Positions 1 through 11,606 of a stretch of DNA of 64,000 nt are shown here, piece by piece. Both the position numbers and the translations under genes were made by a program. Each line of letters begins with the position of its first letter. Positions within the stretch are counted from its first letter, which is position 1. The stretch is taken from NCBI GenBank assembly GCA_017626325.1, contig JAGAIZ010000066.1, positions 19,883 through 83,882 of the forward strand. Direction: 5' to 3'. The notes beneath the pieces are model-generated. The model had not been told where the DNA came from and ran no database searches. It saw nothing but the letters and a program-made list of their open reading frames with translations. The stretch is from Lachnospiraceae bacterium. Lineage in GTDB: Bacteria; Bacillota; Clostridia; Lachnospirales; Lachnospiraceae.

Positions 1-493
1 TGCTGGAAGCGTTGCAGATATGGAGATCGGCGTTTCCATGGTTTCTTTGATGGATCCGACGACCAGAGAACAGGCGACCTTCAGCGGCGTGTATTATCAG
101 TATATGTTTACGCTATTTCTGATCATTACAGGCATGCACCGGTATCTTCTGCAGGCTCTGATAGACACTTTTACGCTGATACCTGTGAATGGAGCAATCT
201 TTAAGACAGAAACCCTGTTGGAATCTGTGATTATGTTTATGACAGATTATATTACGATCGGTTTCCGCATTATCCTTCCGATCTTCTGTACGATGATTCT
301 GCTGAATGTTATTCTGGGCGTACTGGCCAAGGTATCGCCTCAGCTTAATATGTTTGCGGTGGGTATACAGCTTAAGATGCTGGCCGGGCTGGGCATTATG
401 TTTTTGACTGTCAGAATGCTTCCCGGCGCGGCGGATTTTGTGTTTACCGAAATGAAAAGGATGATCGTGTCTTTTGTGGAGGGGATGACATGA
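1..493 (+). CDS. fliR: Flagellar export protein FliR, 3' part only
   Basis: The frame is open from the first bases of the window, so the true start lies upstream; about 163 C-terminal residues are present. FliR is an integral membrane component of the flagellar type III export gate, working with FliP, FliQ, FlhB and FlhA. The visible part has several long hydrophobic segments and the conserved stretch SLMDPTTREQ followed by a membrane helix, typical of the C-terminal half of FliR. Its TGA stop overlaps the flhB ATG in an ATGA junction, so the two are probably translationally coupled. Identification rests on both sequence and the fliR-flhB-flhA gene order. Confidence 0.93.
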   Translation, partial: AGSVADMEIGVSMVSLMDPTTREQATFSGVYYQYMFTLFLIITGMHRYLLQALIDTFTLIPVNGAIFKTETLLESVIMFMTDYITIGFRIILPIFCTMILLNVILGVLAKVSPQLNMFAVGIQLKMLAGLGIMFLTVRMLPGAADFVFTEMKRMIVSFVEGMT

Positions 494-1602
494 TATTAGA
501 GTATAATCTCCAATTCTTCGCCAAGGATGGTCCCGGCGGAGAGAAAACAGAAGAGCCTACCTCCAAGAAGCTGACCGACGCCCGCAAGGAAGGTCAGGTA
601 GCTAAGAGCAAGGAGGTTACGAGCGCTTTTGAACTGCTGGCAATCTTCGCACTGCTCTATGTATGGATCGAGAAAATGGGAACTTATTTTGTGGGAAATA
701 TCTATGATATTTATTCCCAGATTCCCGAATTTATCAAGATGTATGACGGCGATGTACCGGCGCAGACGATCAACATGATATTCATCAAATCCATGGGCAG
801 GGTATTGCTGCTTGTGGCGCCCTTCCTGTTAGTTGGTTTCGTCGTAGCGTTTGTATGCAATGTGGTACAGGTGAAGTGGAAACCGACTTCCAAGCCGATG
901 AAGCCTAAATTCAGTAAGCTGAATCCAATCAGCGGGTTCAAAAGGTTTTTCTCCATTAACTCACTGATGGAGTTGTTTAAATCCATCCTGAAAATCGGAT
1001 TGATTTCTTATGTGGTGTACTCTTATTTAAAGAAAAACATGCCGCCCCTGTATCTGTTCTATGATATTTCTCTGCAGGAGGGAGTCGCCAAGGTAGGAAC
1101 GCTGGTCATGAATTTGGGACTGCGGATCGCGGTCTGGTATATGCTGATTGCGATAATCGATTATGTCTATCAGAAGATCAAGTTTAAGAACGACATGAAG
1201 ATGACCAAGCAGGAAGTCAAGGATGAGTTCAAGAATCAGGAAGGCGATCCCCAGATCAAGAGCAGACAGCGGCAGAGGATGCAGGAAGCGTCCAGACGGC
1301 GTATGATGCAGCAGCTTCCTGAGGCGGACGTGGTGATTACGAACCCGACGCACTATGCGGTGGCAATCAAGTATGATCCGGATCTATATGATGCGCCCTA
1401 TGTGGTGGCGAAGGGTGCGGATTATCTGGCGCAGAAGATTAAGGAAAGCGCGAAGGAGCACCATATTGAGATCGTTGAGAATAAGCCGCTTGCCCGTATG
1501 TTGTATGCGAATGTAGAGGTGGGCAGCGTGGTGCCGCCGGAGTTATATCAGGCAGTGGCGGAAGTGCTTGCCTTTGTATATCATTTACAGGGCAGGGTAT
1601 AG
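490..1602 (+). CDS. flhB: Flagellar export switch protein FlhB
   Basis: A 370-residue protein of usual FlhB length. It has a charged N-terminus (EKTEEPTSKKL), four hydrophobic segments in the first ~230 residues and a cytoplasmic C-terminal domain. The autocleavage motif NPTH is at residues 285-288, with cleavage expected between N285 and P286; in the family this cleavage switches export from hook to filament substrates. The start is supported by GGAGGGG at 478-484 and the ATGA overlap with fliR. The TAG stop touches a copy of a dispersed repeat arm (1602-1622). The product should sit in the membrane at the flagellar base next to FlhA. Confidence 0.97.
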   Translation: MILEYNLQFFAKDGPGGEKTEEPTSKKLTDARKEGQVAKSKEVTSAFELLAIFALLYVWIEKMGTYFVGNIYDIYSQIPEFIKMYDGDVPAQTINMIFIKSMGRVLLLVAPFLLVGFVVAFVCNVVQVKWKPTSKPMKPKFSKLNPISGFKRFFSINSLMELFKSILKIGLISYVVYSYLKKNMPPLYLFYDISLQEGVAKVGTLVMNLGLRIAVWYMLIAIIDYVYQKIKFKNDMKMTKQEVKDEFKNQEGDPQIKSRQRQRMQEASRRRMMQQLPEADVVITNPTHYAVAIKYDPDLYDAPYVVAKGADYLAQKIKESAKEHHIEIVENKPLARMLYANVEVGSVVPPELYQAVAEVLAFVYHLQGRV

Positions 1603-1622
1603 GTTGAAAAATCACTCTGATG
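1602..1622 (+). repeat. Third copy of the repeat arm found at 14889 and 15025
   Basis: The bases from the flhB stop codon onward reproduce the 5' arm (GGTTGAAAAATCA) and the following CTCTGATG of the tandem structured units at 14886-15156. The matching 3' arm is missing here: the sequence instead continues into a short GC-rich run ending near 1660. It is therefore a truncated or decayed copy in the 102-bp flhB-flhA spacer. Confidence 0.6.
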
Positions 1623-1704
1623 GAACCCGGCAGCCCGCGATGGGCGTGCGCGGCGACCTCACAGATTAGAATATTAGAATTTCCAAGGAGAGGAGAAGAA
1701 GCGG

Positions 1705-3746
<2,042 letters not shown>

Positions 3747-3747
<1 letters not shown>

Positions 3748-4961
3748 TGATAATCAAGAAATTTACTGCGAAAACTGAAAACGAAGCGATTTCTGCGGCG
3801 AAGAAGGAACTTGGCGAGGGTGTGGTAGTCATGAACGTCAAGAATGTGAAGAGCAAGGGTTTCCTGTCTTTCTTAAAGCCGTCTCAGGTGGAGGTCACGG
3901 TAGCGCTGGAGGAAGAGAGCGAGAAGTATACGGCGGCGGTCTCCGCCATCAACAGTGTGATCGCTTCCAGTCAGAATAAGGATGCGGAAGCTGTGAAAAA
4001 CGCACCGACTGCAGCCGCAGAGACAGTAGTCAAGAAGGAAAGCAGTGCGATTGAAGAGAAATTAGACAGCTTGCAGTCGCTTCTGGAGCAGCAGTTACAG
4101 AAGCCGGAAGAGGAGAAGGAAGAGAAAGAGAATAAGACGCAGGAGGAACCCAGAGAAGAGACTGAAACGGATAAATTCATGAAGCTTCTGCACCGCACGA
4201 TGCTGGATAACGAGGTGGATGAGAAATATGCCGGTGAGATTATAGATGAAATCGAACAGCTTAATAAACCGAATCTGCCGTTTGATTATGCACTTGCCAA
4301 TATTTATCAGAAAATGATTCTGAAATTCGGGAAGTCGGACGGCATTACACCGGCTGAAAATGGCATTAAAATGGTGTTCTTTATCGGTCCGACAGGCGTC
4401 GGCAAGACGACTACGATCGCCAAGATTGCTTCTAAATTCCGCGTGGATGAGAAGAAGAAGGTAGCTCTCCTGACAGCGGATACATACAGGATCGCAGCAG
4501 CGGAACAACTGCGTACCTACGCCAATATTCTCGAAGTGCCCTTCCGCGTGATTTATACGGTGGAAGAGATTGAGAAAGCGATGGAAGACTTTAAGGATTA
4601 TGATTATATTCTGGTGGATACGGCCGGACATTCGCACCAGAACAATACACAAAAAGAAAATATGAGTAATTTCATACATTCTGTGGATGACAAGGTGGAG
4701 AAAGAAGTATACCTGGTTGTAAGCGCTACCACAAAATACCGTGATCTGATCAGCATAGCGGATTCCTATAAAGAGATGGCGGACTATAAGCTTATTTTCA
4801 CGAAGCTGGACGAGACGACTACATTGGGAAATTTACTGAATCTGAGGCTTTATACGGGCGCATCCCTGTCTTATGTAACGTATGGACAGAATGTGCCGGA
4901 CGATATTGAGGACTTTAATCCACAGAAGACGGTGAAGAGATTGCTCGGAGGGAAGAACTAA
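3747..4961 (+). CDS. flhF: Flagellar biosynthesis SRP-type GTPase FlhF
   Basis: A 404-residue member of the SRP/FtsY/FlhF GTPase family. Residues 1-~150 form the variable basic/acidic FlhF region with a Glu/Lys-rich stretch; the NG domain follows. The P-loop GPTGVGKTT starts at residue 214, then comes the LLTADTYRIAAAEQLRTYA block and the DTAGHSH G3 motif. FlhF sets where, and with FlhG how many, flagella form. The gene overlaps flhA by one base and is followed 11 bp later by flhG, its usual partner. Start codon and order both fit. Confidence 0.95.
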
Positions 4962-4972
4962 GGAGGAAGCCG

Positions 4973-5851
4973 ATGGATCAGGCTGAACAGTTAAGAAATA
5001 TAATTAAAGCAAACAGCCAGCCGAGGCGTTCTTTGGCGAGAGTGATAACCGTTACCAGCGGCAAAGGCGGCGTGGGTAAATCCAATACCGCCATCAATCT
5101 GGCAATACAGTTTCGCAGGATGGGGCAGAAGGTTATTATCCTGGACGCCGATTTTGGATTGGCAAACATAGAAATCATGTTCGGCGCGGTACCGAAACAT
5201 AACTTATGTGATTTAATATATCAGGGCAAAAATATTAAAGATATTATTACTTGGGGACCGATGGAAGTCGGTTTCATATCCGGCGGATCAGGGATTGCCG
5301 GAATGTCTAATCTGAGTAAGGATTATCTGAATTATATCATTCAGAATCTGACGGAGTTAGATGAGATGGCGGATACGATCATCGTTGATACGGGAGCGGG
5401 AATATCAGACGCTGTACTGGAATTCCTGGTAGCCAGCGGAGAAATCCTTCTGGTAACTACGCCGGAGCCGACGTCCATTACCGACTCTTATTCCCTGCTC
5501 AAAGCATTAGGCAGGCATCCGCGGTATTCCAGCGAAGCGTCGCAGATCAAGGTGATAGCCAATAAGGTGTCGGGAGAGGCGGAAGCGGAAGCCTTGTATG
5601 CGAAATTGGAAGTGGTAGTGGAACGTTATCTGAAGGTGCCGATCGCTTATCTGGGGATGATTCCGCAGGACGAACAGCTTGCCAGGGCGGTCATGCAGCA
5701 AACGCCGGTATCTCTGGATAATCCGAAGGCAAAATCCGCGGTCGCTTATGAGGTAATGGCGGCGAAGCTGATGAATAAGGAATTAAATAAGAATCTGACA
5801 AAACGCGGAATGGCTGCATTCTTTTCACATATGATATCGAAGCGTTCATAA
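4973..5851 (+). CDS. flhG: MinD-like ATPase FlhG (YlxH), flagellar number regulator
   Basis: A 292-residue ParA/MinD-type ATPase. The deviant Walker A motif GKGGVGKSN lies near residues 29-37, followed by the VIILDADFGLANIE block. The N-terminus begins MDQAEQLR, matching the DQAxxLR motif known to stimulate FlhF GTPase activity, so this FlhG can be inferred to act on the adjacent FlhF. The C-terminus has a basic amphipathic stretch (LTKRGMAAFFSHMISKRS) suited to membrane binding. SD GGAGGAAG precedes the ATG. Confidence 0.94.
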   Translation: MDQAEQLRNIIKANSQPRRSLARVITVTSGKGGVGKSNTAINLAIQFRRMGQKVIILDADFGLANIEIMFGAVPKHNLCDLIYQGKNIKDIITWGPMEVGFISGGSGIAGMSNLSKDYLNYIIQNLTELDEMADTIIVDTGAGISDAVLEFLVASGEILLVTTPEPTSITDSYSLLKALGRHPRYSSEASQIKVIANKVSGEAEAEALYAKLEVVVERYLKVPIAYLGMIPQDEQLARAVMQQTPVSLDNPKAKSAVAYEVMAAKLMNKELNKNLTKRGMAAFFSHMISKRS

Positions 5852-5894
5852 TACTTGACAAGAAGAGTACAGTAATCACGAAGGAGGGAGAGAG

Positions 5895-6638
5895 ATGCCT
5901 AATCTGATATCGAAGTATGTCGTGCCCGGCTGCAGGGTAGATTTGCAGGCGATTGAGCGTTCCCCGGCAATGTCGCATACAGACGGACATCGTAAGAGCC
6001 ACCAGAGTAAGGTACTGGATATTATTTCAGAGGACAGAATAGAGGTAGCCATGCCGATGGAGAAATCCAAACTGATTCTGCTGCCTGTGGATGGAGAATA
6101 CGATCTGTATTTCTATGGCGACAATGGTCTGTATCAATGTCACGCCAGAGTGGCGGACCGGTATAAGAATAACAATATATATGTTCTGGTGCTGGATCTG
6201 ATCAGTAATCTGAGGAAGTACCAGCGCAGGGAGTATTACAGATTCAGTTGTGCGCTGGAGATGGATTCCAGACAGCTTGAGGAAGAAGAAATATCGGTGG
6301 CAGATCAGGGCGTCGATAAACTGATTCCCGAACTGCCTTTAAAGAGCAGCGTTGTGGTGGATATCAGCGGAGGCGGGCTTCGCTTCGTGGCCAATTACGC
6401 CTATGAAGAGCAGAGCATGATCCTGTGCAAATACCGTCTTTTGAAGAATGGAAAGGCCAAGGAGTATAACCTGGTAGGCAGAGTCCTTGCCGTAAGAGAG
6501 CTGGATAACCGGAAGGGTATCTTTGAACACCGGGTACAGTATGTGAACCTGAATTCGGAAGAAAGAGAAGAAATCATTAAATATATTTTTGATGAGGAGC
6601 GCAAAACGCTTAAGAATCAAAAAGGCCCAGAACGATAG
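5895..6638 (+). CDS. YcgR-type PilZ domain protein, c-di-GMP receptor
   Basis: A 247-residue protein with an N-terminal YcgR-like flagellar brake domain (residues ~1-105) and a C-terminal PilZ domain. Both c-di-GMP contact motifs are intact: RxxxR at R112-R116 (within QRREYYR) and DxSxxG at D156-G161 (DISGGG). In the family such proteins slow or steer the motor when c-di-GMP is high. Placement between flhG and cheB supports a motility role; binding itself is inferred from motifs. AAGGAGGG sits 8-9 bp before the ATG. The 91-bp gap to cheB holds nothing I can recognise. Confidence 0.9.
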   Translation: MPNLISKYVVPGCRVDLQAIERSPAMSHTDGHRKSHQSKVLDIISEDRIEVAMPMEKSKLILLPVDGEYDLYFYGDNGLYQCHARVADRYKNNNIYVLVLDLISNLRKYQRREYYRFSCALEMDSRQLEEEEISVADQGVDKLIPELPLKSSVVVDISGGGLRFVANYAYEEQSMILCKYRLLKNGKAKEYNLVGRVLAVRELDNRKGIFEHRVQYVNLNSEEREEIIKYIFDEERKTLKNQKGPER

Positions 6639-6729
6639 AGGACAGCGGCATTGAAACAGTCGTAAATGGAAATAGCTGTAAAAAGAAAGAAAAGATATAG
6701 AAACAAAGAATAGAGGAGAGGCGTGGAAA

Positions 6730-7803
6730 ATGAAAAAAAATATATTGCTTGTTGACGACTCTGCACTCATGAGAAGGGTACTCTGTGATATAATCAACAG
6801 TGATGAAAGATTTCAAGTACAGGATAAGGCTGTGAACGGTCTGGAAGCGTTGGATCTTCTTAGCAGAAAGACATATGATGCGGTTGTGCTGGACGTCAAT
6901 ATGCCTCAGATGAACGGTCTTGAACTGCTGAAGGAACTGCAGAAGCGCAAGATTTCGGCAAGGGTTATGATGGCGAGTACCGATACGAAGGAAGGCGCTA
7001 AGACTACGCTGGATGCATTGGAGCTGGGCGCGCTTGATTTTATACATAAGCCCAACAATGCGATGGACTGCAGAAACGGGGAATTCAAAGAGAAGATGCT
7101 TCGTATTCTGGCAGTCGTAGCGGACTCCAGGACGCCCTCTATAGGCAAGACGTTCACCATGGAGGAGCTTAAGACTTCCAGGAAAATGGTAGCGCTGGTC
7201 AGCAAACACGCGTCTGCGGTAAGCGGCAATAAGGTGGTGGCGCTTGCAAGTTCCACAGGCGGTCCCAAAGCGCTGCAGGCGGTTATTCCGAGACTTCCAA
7301 AGAACCTGAATGCTCCGGTGGTGGTTGTACAGCATATGCCGGCAGGCTTCACGGCATCCTTGGCGGAAAGACTGGATTCCTTAAGCGAGGTTCATGTCAA
7401 GGAGGCGGCGGAAGGCGACGTATTGGAAGCCGGAACGGTGTATATTGCCATGGGAGGCAAGCATCTGAATGTTCTGACTATGGCGAGCAAGTACAGCATC
7501 CATTACACGGACGAGCCGTCCAGAGAGGGCGTGAAGCCCTGCGCCAATTATATGTATGAGTCTCTTTGCGACAGCAGATATGATCAGATCGTATGCGTTG
7601 TTATGACAGGGATGGGAGCCGACGGCACACAGGGAATCCAGAACTTGAAAAAAAGGAAAAAAATCCATGTAATTGCTCAGGAGGCAAGCACATGCGCGGT
7701 ATATGGCATGCCTAAGAGCGTCGTAAACGCCGGGCTTGCAGATCAGATCGTACCGCTTGAGCAGATTGCACAGGAAATAATAATGAACGTGGGGGTAAAA
7801 TAA
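6730..7803 (+). CDS. cheB: Chemotaxis methylesterase/deamidase CheB
   Basis: A 357-residue response regulator-enzyme fusion of standard architecture. The receiver domain (1-~120) has the acidic pair D9-D10 and phospho-acceptor D55 in VVLDVNMPQ. The C-terminal methylesterase has S175 (in ASSTGG), H202 (VQHMP) and D298 (TGMGADG) as the catalytic triad. It demethylates glutamyl methyl esters on chemoreceptors and is activated by CheA phosphotransfer. Only one base separates its stop from the cheA start. No cheR lies in the window. Confidence 0.97.
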   Translation: MKKNILLVDDSALMRRVLCDIINSDERFQVQDKAVNGLEALDLLSRKTYDAVVLDVNMPQMNGLELLKELQKRKISARVMMASTDTKEGAKTTLDALELGALDFIHKPNNAMDCRNGEFKEKMLRILAVVADSRTPSIGKTFTMEELKTSRKMVALVSKHASAVSGNKVVALASSTGGPKALQAVIPRLPKNLNAPVVVVQHMPAGFTASLAERLDSLSEVHVKEAAEGDVLEAGTVYIAMGGKHLNVLTMASKYSIHYTDEPSREGVKPCANYMYESLCDSRYDQIVCVVMTGMGADGTQGIQNLKKRKKIHVIAQEASTCAVYGMPKSVVNAGLADQIVPLEQIAQEIIMNVGVK

Positions 7804-7804
7804 T

Positions 7805-9949
7805 ATGGACGTAAGTCAGTATCTCGAGATTTTCCTTGATGAAACAAATGAACATTTACAGAACTTAAATACCCAGATTCTTTCTCTGGAGCAGGATCCT
7901 GAGAACATGGATACGATCAACGAGATCTTCCGCGCGGCGCATTCCTTAAAAGGTATGGCGGGAACTATGGGTTATAAGAGAATGCAGACCCTGACGCATG
8001 ATATGGAGAATGTATTCTCGGAGGTTCGAAACGGCAATATTAAGGTGAATGCGGGCATGATAGACGTGCTGTTCCAGTGTCTCGACGCGCTGGAAGAGTA
8101 TAATACCAATATCAGAGAGAGCTCTGACGAAGGCACCAATGATAATGAGCCTCTGATCAAACAGTTGAACGATATCATGAACGGCGGTGAAGCGGCAGAC
8201 AGCGGTGCGGCTAAGGAAGCTAAGCCTGAGGCTTACGCGGCGAAACCGGAAGGAAAGGACGCGGACAAAGACAGCGGGGAAGGCAGAAAATGGCTGGATA
8301 TCACCTTGAACGATAATCAGCAGACTGTCTTAAGAGAGGCTGTCAAACAGGGTAAGAAAGTATACGGACTGACGGTAAAGGTACATGAATCCTGTATCCT
8401 GAAAGCAGCAAGAGCGTTTCTGGTATTTAAGGCGATTGAGGAGAACAGCGAAATTATCGTTTCCAATCCTTCCGCACAGGATATCGAGGATGAGAAGTTC
8501 GAACTGGATTTCAGTCTGGTCGTTATATCCGATGCGTCTTTGGATAAAGTCATTGCCGCAGCAAAGGGCGTGTCTGAAATAGAAGACGTTCTGGGCGGCG
8601 TTATGGATATCGAGGCGGCTTCCGCAGCAGAGACGCATCAGGACACAGCAGCTTTAGCAGCGGGAACTGTTATGGAGACCGCAGCGCAGACATCGGCAGA
8701 AGAAAGCACGGCGCAGACATCAGTACCGGCAGCGACAAGCGCGCCGCCTGCGGCTAAGAAAGCGCCTGCGAACAAACCGGCAGCGAATAAGCCTGTAGTA
8801 AACAGGACCGTCAGAGTCGATATCGAGAAACTGGATACGCTGATGAATCTGGTGAGCGAGCTGATCATCGCCAAGAACTCTCTCGTATCAGCTTCCGCGA
8901 TGTCCGGTACTTCCAGTCAGGCGGTCAATGAGCAGATCGAGTACTTAGAGAGCGTTACGACGTCTCTGCACGAATCTGTTATGAAAGTTCGAATGGTGCC
9001 TATTGAGAGCACAGTAAATAAATTCCCGCGTATGGTCCGCGATCTGCAGAAGAAGCTGGGCAAGAAGATGGAACTGTACATGTCGGGTGAAGATACCGAG
9101 TTAGACCGTACCGTAGTAGACCAGATCGGCGATCCTTTGATGCATCTGCTCAGAAACGCCGCGGATCATGGCCTTGAGTCTGCGGAAGTGCGTAAGGAGA
9201 GAGGTAAGCCGGAGGTTGGTTCTATCTTCTTAGACGCTTATCAGGACGGCAATAACGTTGTGATTGAAGTGCGGGATGATGGTAACGGTATCGACACGGA
9301 GGCAGTTAAGAATAAAGCGATCGAGCGCGGCGTCATCACACCGGAACAGGGCGAGAACATGAGCGAGAAGGAGATTACCAATCTCTTATTCAACGCCGGA
9401 TTCTCTACTGCCAAGGTAGTATCTGACGTATCGGGCAGAGGCGTAGGTCTGGATGTGGTGAAATCCATGATCGAATCCTTAAGCGGCGAGGTAGAGGTGA
9501 AATCCAAGCTGGGAGAAGGCAGTTCATGGATTATCAGGCTGCCGCTGACACTGGCTATTATTCAGGCGCTTATGGTGGATATCGGCAATGAGAAATACGC
9601 TATCTCACTCGGCTCTATTCAGACCATCGAAGATATTTCACCCGCTGACGTGAAGCTGGTGCAGGCTAAGGAAGTGATTCAGTTAAGAGATCTTGTCATT
9701 CCGCTTATCCGTCTCAATGAGATCCTGGATATTGAGAGCAAGAAAGATCCCAATGAGAATCTGGTGGTGGTTATCGTTAAGAAGGGCGACAAGTATGCCG
9801 GATTAGTTGTGGATGAACTGATCGGACAGCAGGAGATCGTTATCAAATCACTTGGCAAGTATATCAGTAAGTGTAAAATCATCAGCGGCGCGACAGTCCT
9901 TGGCGACGGCGAAGTGGCACTGATTCTGGACGCTAATACACTTATTTAG
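7805..9949 (+). CDS. cheA: Chemotaxis histidine kinase CheA
   Basis: A 714-residue kinase with all five CheA regions. The P1 Hpt domain has the phospho-acceptor H46 in RAAHSLKG; a P2 response-regulator docking domain lies roughly at 160-265. An Ala/Pro-rich linker follows, then P3 dimerisation near 335-400, the P4 ATPase with N box HLLRNAADHG (~448-457) and G boxes VRDDGNGID and GRGVGLDV, and the P5 CheW-like domain to the end. It phosphorylates CheB and CheY under receptor control. Follows cheB by one base and is followed by cheW. Confidence 0.97.
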   Translation: MDVSQYLEIFLDETNEHLQNLNTQILSLEQDPENMDTINEIFRAAHSLKGMAGTMGYKRMQTLTHDMENVFSEVRNGNIKVNAGMIDVLFQCLDALEEYNTNIRESSDEGTNDNEPLIKQLNDIMNGGEAADSGAAKEAKPEAYAAKPEGKDADKDSGEGRKWLDITLNDNQQTVLREAVKQGKKVYGLTVKVHESCILKAARAFLVFKAIEENSEIIVSNPSAQDIEDEKFELDFSLVVISDASLDKVIAAAKGVSEIEDVLGGVMDIEAASAAETHQDTAALAAGTVMETAAQTSAEESTAQTSVPAATSAPPAAKKAPANKPAANKPVVNRTVRVDIEKLDTLMNLVSELIIAKNSLVSASAMSGTSSQAVNEQIEYLESVTTSLHESVMKVRMVPIESTVNKFPRMVRDLQKKLGKKMELYMSGEDTELDRTVVDQIGDPLMHLLRNAADHGLESAEVRKERGKPEVGSIFLDAYQDGNNVVIEVRDDGNGIDTEAVKNKAIERGVITPEQGENMSEKEITNLLFNAGFSTAKVVSDVSGRGVGLDVVKSMIESLSGEVEVKSKLGEGSSWIIRLPLTLAIIQALMVDIGNEKYAISLGSIQTIEDISPADVKLVQAKEVIQLRDLVIPLIRLNEILDIESKKDPNENLVVVIVKKGDKYAGLVVDELIGQQEIVIKSLGKYISKCKIISGATVLGDGEVALILDANTLI

Positions 9950-9969
9950 TCAGAGGGAGGAACAGCGGT

Positions 9970-10422
9970 ATGGAAGAATTGAAAGTAGCTAGTGAAACCA
10001 CACAGTTCATTGTGATTCAGCTTGGAGATGAACAGTATGGCATCGACATTAAATACATAGACAATATCGTCAGAATGCAGCATATCACCAGAGTGCCTAA
10101 GGTTGACGCTTATCTCAAGGGCGTGATCAACCTTCGCGGCGAAGTAATTCCTGTTATGAGCATTCGTATTAAGATGGGCTTAGAGCCGGATGTGGAAACG
10201 AAATCCAGCCGGATTATTATTCTGAAAATGGAGCAGCAGGGTACGATTGGCATTATCGTAGACGAGGTAAAAGAAGTAGTGACGCTGGAGAATGACCAGA
10301 TTGAGAAGATTGCATATGATTCCAAAGATGAGAAAGACAATTTCCTGTGCGGAATCGGTAAATGTGACGGCAGCCTGATTTCTCTGCTGGATCTCAATTC
10401 TGTAGTTCTCGAGAATGTTTAG
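9970..10422 (+). CDS. cheW: Chemotaxis coupling protein CheW
   Basis: A 150-residue single CheW domain, the adaptor that links receptors to CheA P5. It contains the characteristic GDEQYGIDI, YLKGVINLRGEVIPV and GIIVDEVKEV blocks. An AGGAGG 5' of the following cheC overlaps the end of this gene, so cheW and cheC are adjacent translation units. Length and spacing are ordinary for the family. Confidence 0.96.
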   Translation: MEELKVASETTQFIVIQLGDEQYGIDIKYIDNIVRMQHITRVPKVDAYLKGVINLRGEVIPVMSIRIKMGLEPDVETKSSRIIILKMEQQGTIGIIVDEVKEVVTLENDQIEKIAYDSKDEKDNFLCGIGKCDGSLISLLDLNSVVLENV

Positions 10423-10433
10423 GAGGAACCGTA

Positions 10434-11048
10434 GTGGGTGAAATTACCTTAGAAAGAATGTCTGATGAATATTTTGACGTTCTCAAAGAGCTTGGAAATA
10501 TTGGCGCAGGCAATGCAACCACCGCATTGGCGCAGATGATGCAGTGCAAGGTGGATATGTCGGTTCCGCAGGTAAAATTGCTGGAATTCAAAGAGTTAGG
10601 CGAGCTGATGGGCGGCGAGGAAATGATCATGGCGGGTATCTATCTCGGTATCGAGGGAGATATCACGGGAAGTATTATGTTCCTTTTGGAAAAAACAGCC
10701 GCGAGACATCTTGTCAGTAAATTGATGGGAATGGCGCCGGAAGGAGAAGACTTCTCCGAGATGGAGCTTTCCGCATTGAAAGAGGTAGGCAATATCATTA
10801 CAGGAGCGTATCTGAACTCCCTGTCCGGTTTGACTAATCTGGTCATATATCCTTCCGTACCGGATTTGTGCGTAGATATGGCGGGCGCGATCTTAAGCGT
10901 GCCCGCAATCGAGTTTGGCGCGCTTGGCGATAAGATTTTATTAATTCAGACGCAGTTTTTTGATGAGATGGTTCTTGACGGGTATTTTATCCTCATTCCT
11001 GATCTGGCGTCATATGGCAGAATATTATCAGCACTGGGACTGGACTAA
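10434..11048 (+). CDS. cheC: CheY-P phosphatase CheC
   Basis: A 204-residue CheC/FliY-family protein. It has both catalytic helices of the (D/S)xxxExxN type: DVLKELGN near the N-terminus and SALKEVGN in the middle, so both phosphatase half-sites appear intact. In the family it removes phosphate from CheY and is stimulated by CheD. The start is GTG, chosen because AGGAGG at 10421-10426 lies 7 bases upstream. cheD follows after 39 bp, consistent with the known CheC-CheD partnership. Confidence 0.95.
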   Translation: MGEITLERMSDEYFDVLKELGNIGAGNATTALAQMMQCKVDMSVPQVKLLEFKELGELMGGEEMIMAGIYLGIEGDITGSIMFLLEKTAARHLVSKLMGMAPEGEDFSEMELSALKEVGNIITGAYLNSLSGLTNLVIYPSVPDLCVDMAGAILSVPAIEFGALGDKILLIQTQFFDEMVLDGYFILIPDLASYGRILSALGLD

Positions 11049-11087
11049 GCATCACACTGATCAGTGTAAACAGGAGATAGCAATGGT

Positions 11088-11573
11088 ATGGGCAATGTGA
11101 TAAAGGTCGGTATGGCCGATTTAAATGTGTGTGTCAGTCCTGATAGTATTACAACGTTAGGACTGGGATCTTGCGTCGGGATTGCACTTCGTGATCCGGT
11201 TACGAAGATTGGCGGACTGGCACATATTATGCTTCCGGACAGCACATCAATCCGTAATAATGCGAATATTCCTAAGTTTGCAGATACGGGAATCGAGGAA
11301 TTGGTTAAGCGGGTAGTGGCTAAGGGCGCCAACAGAGGGCGCCTGGTAGCCAAGATCGCGGGCGGCGCGCAGATGTTTGCATTTCAGAGCAAGAATGAGA
11401 TGGTTCGTGTCGGGGAACGGAACGTGGAAGCAACGAAGAAGAAGCTCGCGCAGCTTAAAATTCCGATTTTGGCGGAAGACACAGGAAAGAATTATGGCAG
11501 GACCGTTATCTTCTATCCGGAGACCGGAGATTTCGTGATTCGGGCAGTTGGCAAGCAGGAATATATGATCTGA
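11088..11573 (+). CDS. cheD: Chemoreceptor glutamine deamidase CheD
   Basis: A 161-residue CheD. The active-site residues known from the family are in place: T23, C29 (in GLGSCVGI) and H46 (GLAHIML). It deamidates receptor glutamines and docks on CheC, forming an adaptation loop. The ATG at 11088 is used; another ATG five bases upstream is out of frame. The upstream GGAGATAG is the likely ribosome site. Confidence 0.95.
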   Translation: MGNVIKVGMADLNVCVSPDSITTLGLGSCVGIALRDPVTKIGGLAHIMLPDSTSIRNNANIPKFADTGIEELVKRVVAKGANRGRLVAKIAGGAQMFAFQSKNEMVRVGERNVEATKKKLAQLKIPILAEDTGKNYGRTVIFYPETGDFVIRAVGKQEYMI

Positions 11574-11606
11574 CCGGAGTAAAGATAAGGGTGGAAGGAA
11601 AAGAAA

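Noticed and set aside
5855-5883. TTGACA just after flhG, possible internal promoter
   Set aside because: The -10 position 17 bp downstream reads CACGAA and no alternative -10 with usable spacing is present.
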